64,000 nt of DNA from Nocardia puris (GTDB lineage Bacteria; Actinomycetota; Actinomycetes; Mycobacteriales; Mycobacteriaceae): NCBI RefSeq assembly GCF_003315035.1, contig NZ_QNRE01000003.1, forward strand, positions 372,001-436,000. The letters are read 5' to 3'. This document shows positions 7,580 to 15,736 of the stretch, one piece after another (the first letter of the stretch is position 1; every line of letters starts with the position of its first letter). The notes beneath the pieces were generated by a model that worked only from the letters and a program-made list of their open reading frames with translations, was not told where the DNA came from and ran no database searches. The position numbers and the translations under genes are program-made.

Positions 7580-8725
7580 ATGATTCCCACCACCACGGAG
7601 GTACTGATCGTCGGGGCGGGCCCGGTCGGACTCGCCGCCGCACTCGCACTCGTCCGGCGCGGCCACGACGTCACGATCGTGGACAACCAGGCCGAGGGCG
7701 CGAACACCTCGCGCGCGGCCGTGATCCACCCGCACACCCTCGAACTGCTCGAGCCCTACGGGGTCACGCCCGCACTGGTCGCGCGGGGCGTACACATCCC
7801 CACCTTCACCATTCGCGACCGCGACCGCGTGCTGGTCGAGGTGCCGTTCGACAACCTGCCGACCGCCTACCCCTACACGCTGATGATCTCCCAGGCCGAC
7901 ACCGAGGCGTTCCTGCTGGCGCGGCTGGAAGAGTTGGGCGGCAAGGTGATTCGACCGGCGACCGTCACCGCGGTCACGCAGGACGCCACCTCGGTGACCG
8001 CCACCTTCCAGGACGGGCACCAGGTCACGGCGCGCTACCTCATCGGCGCGGACGGCATGCACAGCACCGTCCGGGAGCAGGCCGGGATCGAGTTCACCGG
8101 CGGCACCTACGCCGATTCGTTCGTACTGGCCGACGTCCGGCTCTCCGGCGGCGTGCCGGCCGACGAGGTGATCCTCTACTTCTCACCGGCCGGGCTGGTG
8201 GTGCTGGCGGCGTTGCCGGACAACATGTTCCGCGTCGTTGCCACCGTCGAGGACGCGCCGCGCGAACCCGGCGCCGCGTTCGTCCAGCGGCTGCTGGACC
8301 AGCGCGGGCCGGAAGCGAATCCCGTGGTGGTCGAGGAGGTCGTCTGGAGTTCGCGGTTCCGCGTGCACCACCGCGTGGCCGCATCGTTCCGCGCCGGACG
8401 CGTCCTGCTGGCGGGCGACGCCGCGCACGTGCACTCCCCCGCGGGCGGCCAGGGCATGAACCTCGGCATCGAGGACGCGATAACCCTCGGCGACAACCTC
8501 TCTCGGGTGCTCGGCGGCGCGGACGACCAGCTGCTCGACGCGCACGCCACCGCCCGTCGCGCCGTCGCCGAACAGGTGGTCGGGTTGGCGAGCAGGCTCA
8601 CGAAGCTCGCGACCGCGTCGGCGGGCAAGCGGCCCGCGCGCAACCTCCTCGTGAGCCTGGCCGGGCGGCTGCCCGTATTCCGGCGCAAGCTCGCTCGCCA
8701 ACTGTCCGGCCTCGAGCGCCGCTGA
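7580..8725 (+). CDS. FAD-dependent aromatic hydroxylase-type monooxygenase
   Basis: The 381-residue flavoprotein belongs to the class A (PHBH/PheA/TfdB-like) monooxygenases. The FAD dinucleotide motif GAGPVG is at about residue 12, the DG motif appears as GADGMHSTVRE, and the GD motif as GDAAHVHSPAGGQGMN near residue 280. These enzymes use NAD(P)H and O2 to hydroxylate or epoxidise aromatic or polyketide substrates. The ATG at 7580 is preferred because AAAGGAG lies 6 bases upstream; an in-frame GTG at 7574 overlaps that site. It lacks the extra thioredoxin-like C-terminal domain of PheA-type enzymes. It is the first gene of a TetR-controlled operon with 8751-9494. Confidence 0.9.
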   Translation: MIPTTTEVLIVGAGPVGLAAALALVRRGHDVTIVDNQAEGANTSRAAVIHPHTLELLEPYGVTPALVARGVHIPTFTIRDRDRVLVEVPFDNLPTAYPYTLMISQADTEAFLLARLEELGGKVIRPATVTAVTQDATSVTATFQDGHQVTARYLIGADGMHSTVREQAGIEFTGGTYADSFVLADVRLSGGVPADEVILYFSPAGLVVLAALPDNMFRVVATVEDAPREPGAAFVQRLLDQRGPEANPVVVEEVVWSSRFRVHHRVAASFRAGRVLLAGDAAHVHSPAGGQGMNLGIEDAITLGDNLSRVLGGADDQLLDAHATARRAVAEQVVGLASRLTKLATASAGKRPARNLLVSLAGRLPVFRRKLARQLSGLERR

Positions 8726-8750
8726 CATCCCCGCGGAGAAAGGCAACATC

Positions 8751-9494
8751 ATGCGAATCATCAACGACCACCTGGCCGTTCCGGCCCGCCTCGGCGAATC
8801 CGACGACAACGGCTATCTGCTGCTCGCCGCCGAGGTCGGCGGCTGGCTCGGACTCTTTCCGCTGCCGAGCAAGACGCGCGCGCGGCTGGTCGACCGGGTC
8901 GCCGAACTCGCCGAGAAGCTGGACGCCCGCGCGGATGTGGTGCAGGCGGTCGCGTTCCGCGCGATCTTCCGCACGCCCGGCGAAGGCAGCGAACTGCTGC
9001 GCCGCCACGGCGTGCGGCCCGCCCGCTACGACGTGGCGGTGCTGATCAGGACCAAGACCGTCGAGGCGATCGACGATGTGCGCGCCGACAACGACTTCCG
9101 CGCCCTACGGGCCGCGCTGGCGGAGTCCGAGCGGGTGCACGAGGTCGCGAGCCGCAATATCGCACGGATCGCCGAGGTCGCGGTGGACGATCGGAAACCG
9201 TTTCTGTTCAACTACTTCCATGCCACCGATACCGAAACACTGATCGACGTCTGGCGATACACGGCCGGCTGGTTCCAGGAGAAGACGCATCTCCCGGATT
9301 CGACGCTCCTGCGGCCGATTCCCGGCGAACCCGGGGACTACGGCATCGTGAACTTCGCCAGCTGGCCCAACGTCCGGACGTTCCTGCCCAAGCTGGTCTT
9401 CCACCCGCAGTTCCGCCGGTTCGTGCTGGCCAACTTCGCCGCGAACGGCATTGCGGCGCAGCCGATCATCTACCGGCACGTCCCGGCGCGCTAG
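8751..9494 (+). CDS. Hypothetical protein in monooxygenase operon (possible dimeric alpha-beta barrel)
   Basis: The 247-residue protein has no clear named domain. The N-terminal half looks helical. The C-terminal half (from about residue 140) alternates strands and helices with FNYFHATDTETLIDVW and IVNFASWPNVRTF, resembling the ferredoxin-like barrels of antibiotic-biosynthesis-monooxygenase and related stress proteins, but this is a guess. It starts 25 bases after the FAD monooxygenase with a GAGAAAGG ribosome binding site, so the two are cotranscribed and probably act on the same substrate. Its stop overlaps the convergent XRE-cupin gene by 4 bases. Confidence 0.7.
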   Translation: MRIINDHLAVPARLGESDDNGYLLLAAEVGGWLGLFPLPSKTRARLVDRVAELAEKLDARADVVQAVAFRAIFRTPGEGSELLRRHGVRPARYDVAVLIRTKTVEAIDDVRADNDFRALRAALAESERVHEVASRNIARIAEVAVDDRKPFLFNYFHATDTETLIDVWRYTAGWFQEKTHLPDSTLLRPIPGEPGDYGIVNFASWPNVRTFLPKLVFHPQFRRFVLANFAANGIAAQPIIYRHVPAR

Positions 9495-10078
9495 CCGCGC
9501 CCCTTCGGACGCACGCGCAGATGGGCACGCTCCCCCTGTTTGCCGAACAGGCTCAGGATCTCCGCCGGCTGATCACCGGCGGAGCCGAACCAGTGCGGGA
9601 CGTGGGTGTCGAACTCGGCGGCCTCGCCGGGGCTCATCACGAAATCGTGCTCCCCGAGGAGCACGCGGAGCCGGCCGTCGAGTACGTACATCCACTCGTA
9701 GCCCTCGTGCGTCTGCAACCGGGGCGCGCGGCCCGGATCGGCGGGCGGGAGGATGATCTTGAACGCCTGCACGCCACCGGCCCTGCGCGAGAGCGGCACC
9801 ATGGTCAGGCCGTTGCTGGTGACCGGCCGCATGTGCACGCGCGGGTCGCCGGTGGGCGGTGCGTCCACCAGTTCGTCCAGCGTCACGCCGTAGGCTCTGG
9901 CCAGCGGGAACAGCAGCTCCAGGGTCGGTTTGCGCGCGCCGGACTCCAGCCGCGAGAGCGTGCTCACCGAGATGCCGGTGGTGTCCGACAGCTCGGCCAA
10001 CGTGGTGCCGCGGGCGCGGCGCAGGTCGCGCAGCCGGGGGCCGACCGCGCCGAGGGCATGATCGAGATCTGTGTCCAC
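9491..10078 (-). CDS. XRE regulator with C-terminal cupin (HTH-cupin)
   Basis: The 195-residue protein has an N-terminal Cro/cI-type HTH (TLAELSDTTGISVSTLSRLE, about residues 24-43) and a C-terminal cupin barrel (HEGYEWMYVLDGRLRVLLGE, then PGEAAEFDTHVPHWF), which usually senses a small ligand. It is divergent from a thioredoxin-reductase-like gene and likely controls it and itself through the palindrome at 10087-10103. The GTG at 10078 was chosen because an upstream ATG (10135) would place that palindrome inside the coding region; a GGAGGG precedes it closely. Confidence 0.85.
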   Translation of the reverse strand: MDTDLDHALGAVGPRLRDLRRARGTTLAELSDTTGISVSTLSRLESGARKPTLELLFPLARAYGVTLDELVDAPPTGDPRVHMRPVTSNGLTMVPLSRRAGGVQAFKIILPPADPGRAPRLQTHEGYEWMYVLDGRLRVLLGEHDFVMSPGEAAEFDTHVPHWFGSAGDQPAEILSLFGKQGERAHLRVRPKGRG

Positions 10079-10086
10079 CCCTCCAG

Positions 10087-10116
10087 TTTGCCACGTCGGC
10101 AAATTACTTTGCCACG
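10087..10116. promoter_or_regulatory. Probable HTH-cupin operator
   Basis: TTTGCC (10087-10092) and GGCAAA (10098-10103) form an inverted repeat with a 5-base spacer; TTTGCCACG recurs at 10108-10116 as a direct copy of the left arm (10087-10095). The element fills the divergent promoter region between the XRE-cupin regulator and the flavoprotein reductase. Confidence 0.7.
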
Positions 10117-10158
10117 CCGCTGGGAGCCGACGCATAGTCGGACGCGGAGGTGGTCCAG

Positions 10159-11127
10159 TTGACCGAAAAGCTGAACAGCAGCTACGAAGTGGTGGTCGTC
10201 GGTGGTGGCCCGGCCGGGTTGAACGGCGCGCTGATGCTCGCGCGATCGCGCCGCTCGGTGGTGGTGATCGACGCGGGTGCGCCGCGCAACGCACCGGCCG
10301 ACCGGGTGCACGGCCTGCTCGGCCGCGAGAACACCCCGCCCGGTGAGCTGCTGGCGCGCGGGCGCGAGGAGGTGCGCTCCTACGGCGGGCAGGTGGTGTC
10401 CGGCGAGGTGGTCGACGCGCGGCCCGACGGGGACGGGTTCGTCGTCACCCTCGCGGACGGGCGCACGACCCGGGCCCGCCGGCTGCTCGTCACCACGGGC
10501 CTGGTCGACGAACTACCCGACATCACCGGCCTGCGCGAACGGTGGGGCCGCGATGTTCTGCACTGCCCGTACTGCCACGGATGGGAGGTACGCGACCGCG
10601 CGATCGGCGTGCTCGGCACCGGCCCGATGTCGGTGCACCAAGTGCTGATGTTCCGCCAGTTGAGCCCCGAGGTCACCTTCTTCCGCAACGGACTCGAGAT
10701 CTCCTCCGAGGACGAACTCCGTTTGCGGGCAAGGGATATCACCGTCGTGAACCGCGAGGTGACCGGCCTCGACGTCGCGGACGACCACCTCACCGGCGTC
10801 CGCCTCGCCGACGGCACCTCCGTCGCCCTCGACGCCCTCGCCGTCGGCACCCGCATGGTCGCGCGCAGCGGCCTCCTCGACCGCCTCGGCCTGCGCCCCG
10901 AACAACACCCGATGGGCGAGTTCTACCCGTCCGAGCCGACGGGCCGCACCTCGGTACCGGGCGTCTGGCTGGCGGGCAACGTCACCGACCTGTCCGCCTT
11001 CGTCGGCGGCGCCGCCTCCGCGGGCGCCTTCACCGGCGCCCAGATCAACGCCGACCTCATCGCCGAAGAGACGGAGAGGACGGTCGCGCGTTATCGGGCG
11101 GAGGAGTTGACGCCGGCAACAGATTAG
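10159..11127 (+). CDS. Thioredoxin-reductase-like NAD(P)/FAD oxidoreductase
   Basis: The 322-residue flavoprotein has an N-terminal FAD motif GGGPAG, the redox-active dithiol in HCPYCHGWE, an NAD(P)-binding segment (GVLGTGPMSVHQ) and a C-terminal FAD contact region (GVWLAGNVTD). It belongs to the low-molecular-weight thioredoxin reductase superfamily, in a branch whose partner is often unknown; a canonical thioredoxin gene is not adjacent. The TTG at 10159 is placed 8 bases after GGAGG and is preferred; a GTG at 10150 overlaps that site. It is divergent from the XRE-cupin gene, which probably regulates it. A strong hairpin follows. Confidence 0.8.
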   Translation: MTEKLNSSYEVVVVGGGPAGLNGALMLARSRRSVVVIDAGAPRNAPADRVHGLLGRENTPPGELLARGREEVRSYGGQVVSGEVVDARPDGDGFVVTLADGRTTRARRLLVTTGLVDELPDITGLRERWGRDVLHCPYCHGWEVRDRAIGVLGTGPMSVHQVLMFRQLSPEVTFFRNGLEISSEDELRLRARDITVVNREVTGLDVADDHLTGVRLADGTSVALDALAVGTRMVARSGLLDRLGLRPEQHPMGEFYPSEPTGRTSVPGVWLAGNVTDLSAFVGGAASAGAFTGAQINADLIAEETERTVARYRAEELTPATD

Positions 11128-11148
11128 TGAACGTGCGCTGATCCCCTT

Positions 11149-11197
11149 GTGCGCGAGCCGATCTCGCCGGCGACGGTGACGGCGAGATCCGGCGCAC
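11149..11197. terminator. Bidirectional terminator hairpin
   Basis: GATCTCGCCG (11160-11169) pairs perfectly with CGGCGAGATC (11180-11189), and outer arms GTGCGC (11149-11154) and GCGCAC (11192-11197) extend the stem across a small internal loop. It lies between two convergent genes and can serve both. Confidence 0.75.
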
Positions 11198-11236
11198 ACC
11201 TCATGGCGCCTCATCGGCCAGGAGGGTCGGGGTCGC

Positions 11237-11608
11237 TCAGACCTCGAGGTCTTCTTCGATGCCCTTGAGGCGGTGGCGGGCCAGGGCGAGGTTGGCGCGG
11301 CCGCGGTCGAGGGCCAGGTAGAGGAACAGGCCCTTGGATTTGCGGCCGGTCATGGGGCGGATGATGTGGTACTGGCCGGAGAGCGTGATGAGGATGTCCT
11401 CGATGGCATCGTTGAGCCCGAGCTGTTCCATGGTGCGCAGCTTCGCGCGCACCACTTCGGTGTTGCCGGCTCCCGCGACCTGCAGGTCGAGTCCCTTGGA
11501 GCTGCCGAGCATCCCCAGCGACATCCCGCTGGTGTAGTCGACCACGGCGGCGCCTATCGCGCCGTCGATCACCATCATGTCCTTCAGGGCGACATCCATT
11601 GCGGACAT
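11237..11608 (-). CDS. Roadblock/LC7-domain protein
   Basis: The 123-residue protein fits the Roadblock/LC7 fold (MglB-like): a first helix (ALKDMMVIDGAIGAAVVD), strands around SGMSLGML, and a closing strand-helix pair (GLFLYLALDRGRANLALARH). Such proteins regulate Ras-like GTPases or scaffold signalling complexes. It is the last gene of a four-gene operon containing two other Roadblock-type proteins and a two-domain regulator, but no GTPase or kinase is present nearby. The ATG at 11608 follows an AAAGGAA site; the previous stop is one base away, so translation is coupled. Confidence 0.8.
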   Translation of the reverse strand: MSAMDVALKDMMVIDGAIGAAVVDYTSGMSLGMLGSSKGLDLQVAGAGNTEVVRAKLRTMEQLGLNDAIEDILITLSGQYHIIRPMTGRKSKGLFLYLALDRGRANLALARHRLKGIEEDLEV

Positions 11609-11609
11609 A

Positions 11610-12047
11610 TCATTCCTTTCCATCGGTGTTCGAAACTTGTTGTCTTCGTTGGTCTTTCGTGCGAGCCGCCAGATGCTCGCCGATCGCGCGGGCGGCTGGA
11701 CGCGATTCCAGGTGCAGGCGGCCGACATTCACGCCCGGCCCGGCCAGCACGGTGAGCGCGGCCGCCCACCCGGCCGCGTAGATCACGACGTTGCCCGCGG
11801 ACCCGTTCACCACCACCTCGTCGAAACCACCGCCGTGCGCGGTGGTCGCGACCCGATGCGAGAGCGACAACTGCGAGGCCGTGAGTGCGGCCATCCCGTT
11901 GGGTTCGATGTGCGGCGGCAGATCGTGCGCGATGAGCAGGCCGTCGGTCGAGGCCACCAGCGTGCCGGTCAGTTCGGGCACGCGATCGCCGAGTGCTTTG
12001 AGTTCGGCCAGCACGATCGCGCTCGGTTCGGGTCCGGTCGTCGGCAT
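11610..12047 (-). CDS. Roadblock/LC7-domain protein
   Basis: The 145-residue product is a Roadblock/LC7 protein: IVLAELKALGDRVPELTGTL, then the characteristic ASTDGLLIAHDLP hairpin, MAALTASQLSLSHRVA, and a final GRLHLESRPAARAIGEHLA. It resembles the Roadblock subunit of actinobacterial conservons, which usually neighbours a histidine kinase, a DUF742 protein and a small GTPase; none of these is here. The ATG at 12047 has GGAAGG nine bases upstream. It ends one base before the next Roadblock gene starts and begins about 50 bases after the regulator gene. Confidence 0.85.
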   Translation of the reverse strand: MPTTGPEPSAIVLAELKALGDRVPELTGTLVASTDGLLIAHDLPPHIEPNGMAALTASQLSLSHRVATTAHGGGFDEVVVNGSAGNVVIYAAGWAAALTVLAGPGVNVGRLHLESRPAARAIGEHLAARTKDQRRQQVSNTDGKE

Positions 12048-12094
12048 CTTGGTCAGCCTTCCTATCAGTTCACCGAATCGCTTCCTGCGCACCG

Positions 12095-12967
12095 CTATGT
12101 CAACTCCCGCAACGCGACTCGGAGCCGGACGAGCAGGTCTCGGTCGACCGGCTGCCACCGGTCCGCGGCCGGCACCGGCACACTCGCCTGCGCGCGGCGA
12201 CGCAGCGGCAGCGCCGGAGATCCGGCCTGCGTGGGCGAATGACGCACGAGGCCAACGGAATCGGAGAACTCGGCCGATTCCACCCGAGCATGCCGCGGAC
12301 CACGGCGGGCAACGCCGTCGCTGCCACGCGAAACCGCCACGGCGGGAACAGCTTCCGGCGGCGCGATGAGACCGGCTTCGGTGAGGTCGCGCACCGCCAC
12401 CAGGCATCCGTACGTCGTGCGGCCCAGTTCCCTGGCGATCCCGGCGATGCTGCGGCGCGCGTCGGCGGCGGCCAGCACTTCGGCCTGCCCACCGGTGAGC
12501 GTCACCCGCTCCTGGGGCACCCGTCGCGCGGGGACGACCGGCACGCGGTCGACCAGGTCCGCCAACCAGGGCCCGGAGTCCCCCCGCCGCACGCATTCGC
12601 GGACCAGGGCGCGCGGACGTACCCGGCACACCCCCGACAACCAATGCGGAGGTGTCGGCCGAAATTCGGGAGCGGCGTCGGAGGTCAGCACGAAATAGGC
12701 AGCGTCGTACACCGAGAGCACCGCCAGCGTTTCCAGCTTCGGCTTTTTCAGCAGCGGCGCGGCATCCCCAGATCCGGCGCGCCGCCAATCCTCGGTGGTC
12801 ACCACCCCCGCTTCGACGGCGAGCCGCTCCAACCCGGTCGTGCGCGGGCAATCCACCGAGGTGATCGCGCCGTCCGAGAAATGGAAGACACCGTCGCCCG
12901 CACGCAGTACGCCGGTGCTGCCCTCCTCCTCGAGGCGACACAGTTCGCCGGCCAGATCAACGCTCAT
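12095..12967 (-). CDS. Two-domain protein: N-terminal DUF4388/PATAN-like plus winged helix
   Basis: The 290-residue protein starts with a domain like DUF4388/PATAN (ELCRLEEEGSTGVLRAG, GVFHFSDGAITSV), which in other bacteria is linked to gliding, pili or cyclic-nucleotide signalling. A central winged-helix-like segment follows (about residues 155-200: TLTGGQAEVLAAADARRS, GIARELGRTTYGCLVAVRDL), and the tail is Arg/Pro-rich. A role as DNA-binding or adaptor component of the surrounding Roadblock operon is inferred. It overlaps the upstream Roadblock-type gene by 11 bases, indicating tight coupling. Confidence 0.7.
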   Translation of the reverse strand: MSVDLAGELCRLEEEGSTGVLRAGDGVFHFSDGAITSVDCPRTTGLERLAVEAGVVTTEDWRRAGSGDAAPLLKKPKLETLAVLSVYDAAYFVLTSDAAPEFRPTPPHWLSGVCRVRPRALVRECVRRGDSGPWLADLVDRVPVVPARRVPQERVTLTGGQAEVLAAADARRSIAGIARELGRTTYGCLVAVRDLTEAGLIAPPEAVPAVAVSRGSDGVARRGPRHARVESAEFSDSVGLVRHSPTQAGSPALPLRRRAQASVPVPAADRWQPVDRDLLVRLRVALRELT

Positions 12968-13349
12968 CGATGCCTCCGGCGAACTCTTCGAGAATTCCCC
13001 GCAGCCGGAATCTCGCCAGCGCGAGATTCCCGGTGTCTCCGTCGAAGACGACGTGCACGAACAGCCTGCCCTCGAAGTCGCCGTCGACCAGATTCACCAG
13101 GTGGAATCCGTGATCGCCGCTGACGACGATCTCGGTGACATCGTCACCGTGATGGCCGTTCGCGAAAGCGGGACAAGCCAAGACGGCCCGGACGACGTCG
13201 GTCGTGGCGGCCGCGTCCTCGTGCTGGTCGGTGGGGCCGGGCAGGCCGGCCGAGGCGATCGCCAACCCGCTCGCACTGTCCGCCAAGGTCGCCCCCCGGG
13301 CTCCGGGAATCTCCATGATCCGATCCAGACAACCCTCGATACCGATCAC
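12957..13349 (-). CDS. Roadblock-like protein, first gene of the operon
   Basis: The 130-residue protein is a diverged Roadblock/LC7 member: CLDRIMEIPGARGATLADS followed by GLAIASAG, and a C-terminal half (LFVHVVFDGDTGNLALARFR, then LRGILEEF) closely matching the equivalent part of the last operon gene (GLFLYLALDRGRANLALARH). It begins with GTG. It is promoter-proximal in the minus-strand operon 13349-11237, behind a region with a perfect 14-bp palindrome. Partners are probably the two other Roadblock proteins, with which it could form heterodimers. Confidence 0.75.
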   Translation of the reverse strand: MIGIEGCLDRIMEIPGARGATLADSASGLAIASAGLPGPTDQHEDAAATTDVVRAVLACPAFANGHHGDDVTEIVVSGDHGFHLVNLVDGDFEGRLFVHVVFDGDTGNLALARFRLRGILEEFAGGIDER

Positions 13350-14098
13350 CGCATCACCATTCGCCTACCTGCCTGCCATTGGCACGAGACGCTACAGGCA
13401 ACCCCTCGGGAAATCGCGGGCTACTGCCGAATTTTTCGGAAAATAGGGGAAAGAATACCTTCCGGTATTTCATACCGGAAGGTATAAGATACCCCCCGGT
13501 AGCCCGTGTTCCGATAATAAACCGTACGGAACTCTATACCTCCTGGTCGCTTACCGATCGGTATTCGGTTCGGTTCGGAAACCATTCGGGTGCGGGACAT
13601 TTCGATGTCCGAACTCCACGGTTGGCAAAATCGCAGCGTCCTGGACTGCGCGGGATTCATGCCGACCGGTCGGCAATGTTCTGGCTTCTTCCGGGCCGCG
13701 ATCTTTCGAGTCGACATCCCGGATGGATATCGCAGAGTGCGCGATTCAAGTAGGTGAGCTCCGTTGCGAGTCCCGCTGTGGGCCACCGTCTCGAGCAGGT
13801 CGGCCATCGGCACTCGCCGCGTTCCCGTCGAGACCGCTGAACCGGGGGCTCGGGTCCGCGCCGGGTGCGCCGATCTCGGCAACGGTGCGCCGGCCCCTTC
13901 GACCGCACCGGACGCGCCGTCGCCGTCCACCTGCGCCGCCCGCACCCGGCTGCGGATCAAGGTCTCACCCACGCAGAGCCCCATGAACGCCGACGGGATT
14001 ACCGCACACGCACACCACCGCACGCATATGACCACCCCGCCACACGCGCGTGCCCACCGGACGCCCAGGATCGCCAGGCGAGCACTGGCTTGCCGAGA
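13350..14098. other. Gene-poor stretch upstream of the Roadblock operon
   Basis: No gene is supported in these 750 bases. Open frames exist but have poor codon bias and no recognisable product. The part from about 13370 to 13660 is clearly less GC-rich than its surroundings and holds the palindromes listed separately; it presumably contains the promoter of the minus-strand Roadblock operon and may be acquired or decayed DNA. Confidence 0.55.
13455..13493. promoter_or_regulatory. Overlapping palindromes upstream of the Roadblock operon
   Basis: ATACCTTCCGGTAT (13455-13468) and its exact complement (13472-13485) are separated by three bases, and a second short palindrome GGTAT-AAG-ATACC (13481-13493) shares the right arm. 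They lie about 105 bases upstream of the operon start. An operator is more likely than a terminator, because no gene ends nearby. Confidence 0.6.
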
Positions 14099-14809
14099 TC
14101 AGCTCAGCACCAATAGCTCTCGCAACTGCGCCGCCCCCTCCAGCAACGCCTCGGAACGCGCGAGGATGCTCGCATCCCGAGCGGCCAGACCTTCCGCGAC
14201 CTCCTCCCACCGCCGCGCACCGCGCAACCGCGGCATCAGCTGACGCAACGGTTCGATCCCGTACCCGGCCAGGCGGAGTTGATGCACGATCCGCGCGTCC
14301 CGCACAGCGGCGGGCGGGTACTTCCGCGCTGCGCCCACCGAATCACGTTCGGGAACAACGAGTTCCATAGCATCCCAGTGCCGCAACGTCGACGTGCGCA
14401 CACCGAGCGCTTCCGCCAGCTCGGCGATGCTCATCTCATCCGCGGCGACCGGTTCCACGATCGGCTCGTCCGCGATGAAACGCACTGCCGCCCGCGCGGA
14501 TTCGAGATCCCGCCGTTCCGCGTGCAACCGCGCGTGCACCTCGTCGAGCAGAGCGAACATGCGGGGCCGTGACTCGTGCGCGGCCCGCATGATCCGCTTC
14601 GCCTCCACCGGCCCCGCACCACGCGCCAACGCCCGATACGCGCGCGCCGCCACCACGTGCGGGCGTCCGTACACCCGGTATCCACTCGCTGTGCGCGCGG
14701 CAGCCGGCAGCACACCTTGCCCCTCCAGATTCCGGATCTGCTGCACCGAGAACCCGGCGGCCCGCGCCACGTCCGCCGTCCGCAATGCACCCGATTGGAG
14801 ACTTTCCAC
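14099..14809 (-). CDS. Tandem MerR-type regulator (two HTH units)
   Basis: The 236-residue protein has a MerR HTH at each end of a helical linker. The first is ALRTADVARAAGFSVQQIRN with GYRVYGRPH; the second (about residues 125-190) is MSIAELAEALGVRTSTLRHW, with ARKYPPAAVRDARIVHQLR. Two MerR DNA-binding domains in one chain is an uncommon design and could let a monomer cover a whole operator. The GTG at 14809 has GGAGG seven bases upstream, so it is preferred over an ATG at 14842. It diverges from the DUF6194 gene with a short spacer of about 60 bases, a natural target. Confidence 0.8.
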   Translation of the reverse strand: MESLQSGALRTADVARAAGFSVQQIRNLEGQGVLPAAARTASGYRVYGRPHVVAARAYRALARGAGPVEAKRIMRAAHESRPRMFALLDEVHARLHAERRDLESARAAVRFIADEPIVEPVAADEMSIAELAEALGVRTSTLRHWDAMELVVPERDSVGAARKYPPAAVRDARIVHQLRLAGYGIEPLRQLMPRLRGARRWEEVAEGLAARDASILARSEALLEGAAQLRELLVLS

Positions 14810-14870
14810 AGATCCACCTCCAGAAACCGGCCAGAAGTCCACACTGGCACTTCAATGTAACGCTGGAACC

Positions 14871-15332
14871 ATGACCATCGACGAGATCATCACCTACCTC
14901 GAATCCCTCGGCGGCACCCTCGTCCTGCGCCCGACCGAGGGCGACGGCTCCCCGGAGATCGCCTGGGGCGACGTCTTCTTCTACTACGCGCCCGACGGCA
15001 ACGTCCCCACCACAACCCAACCCTTCGCCACGATCGTCACCAAGGACTACCCCGACGAACCGGCCTCCCGCCTCGACCGCCCCGGCGCCTTCCGCCTCAA
15101 CATCAACGCGGGCCGCGACGCCTTCGTCCACCACACCGGCCACACACCCCGCGAAACCCCGAACCACCCCTTCGACCCAACCGCCGAAGACACCCTGTTC
15201 CCCCACCTGACCTACTTCTCAGCAGCCTGGCTCTCGGTCGTCAACCCCGGACCCGGCACTTCGGCCTACGTCAACGACCTCCTGCACTCCGCCCACGAAC
15301 GCGCCCGTGCTCGATACGAGCGCAAGGGGTAG
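14871..15332 (+). CDS. DUF6194-family protein
   Basis: The 153-residue protein begins MTIDEIITYLESLGG and contains WGDVFFYYAPDG, FATIVTKDYPDEPASRLDRP, FRLNINAGRDAF and a C-terminal HSAHERARARYER segment, the pattern of actinobacterial DUF6194 proteins. Function is unknown; it is soluble and small, and the family often occurs beside regulators. It is divergent from the double-MerR gene, which is the obvious candidate regulator. The next 400 bases downstream hold no clear gene. Confidence 0.8.
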   Translation: MTIDEIITYLESLGGTLVLRPTEGDGSPEIAWGDVFFYYAPDGNVPTTTQPFATIVTKDYPDEPASRLDRPGAFRLNINAGRDAFVHHTGHTPRETPNHPFDPTAEDTLFPHLTYFSAAWLSVVNPGPGTSAYVNDLLHSAHERARARYERKG

Positions 15333-15736
15333 TGCGTGGCGAACCCACCCGGCAAGGGGCACGCCCGCGATACACACCACGCCCGTTATCGGACGCCCCT
15401 GCGGTTGCCGACCAGGCCGTCACGGGCAGCCTCGTCACCTCCATTCCGACGCGAACCGGGTCGGGGTGTCGCCGCTCCGCTCCGCCCGGACGGATCCCAT
15501 CCCGATCCGCGCCGAAATACTCAGCGCACCAAGGTGATTCCGGCGTCGGTGCCGTCGCGCGTCCCACCGCGCCGGGTCGGATATGGCGGGCCACGCCACG
15601 TCCGCAGCCACCCGCCGGAACTGGCCACAGCGCATCCAGCGACGGCCGCGCGTCCCCGACCTCTTCGATCTGCCTGCTGGTCAGATGTCCACCTCGACCT
15701 CGACCTGACCCGACGAGGGCACTACGGTCCAGGATC
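15333..15736. other. Non-coding or decayed stretch
   Basis: Frames on both strands remain open, but their translations are Arg/Pro-rich, lack any recognisable domain and have unfavourable codon use. I see no gene, RNA or mobile element here. Confidence 0.5.

Noticed and set aside
13421..14035. 204-codon minus-strand frame in the gene-poor stretch
   Set aside because: Poor codon bias, no SD site, no recognisable protein; it also spans the palindromes.
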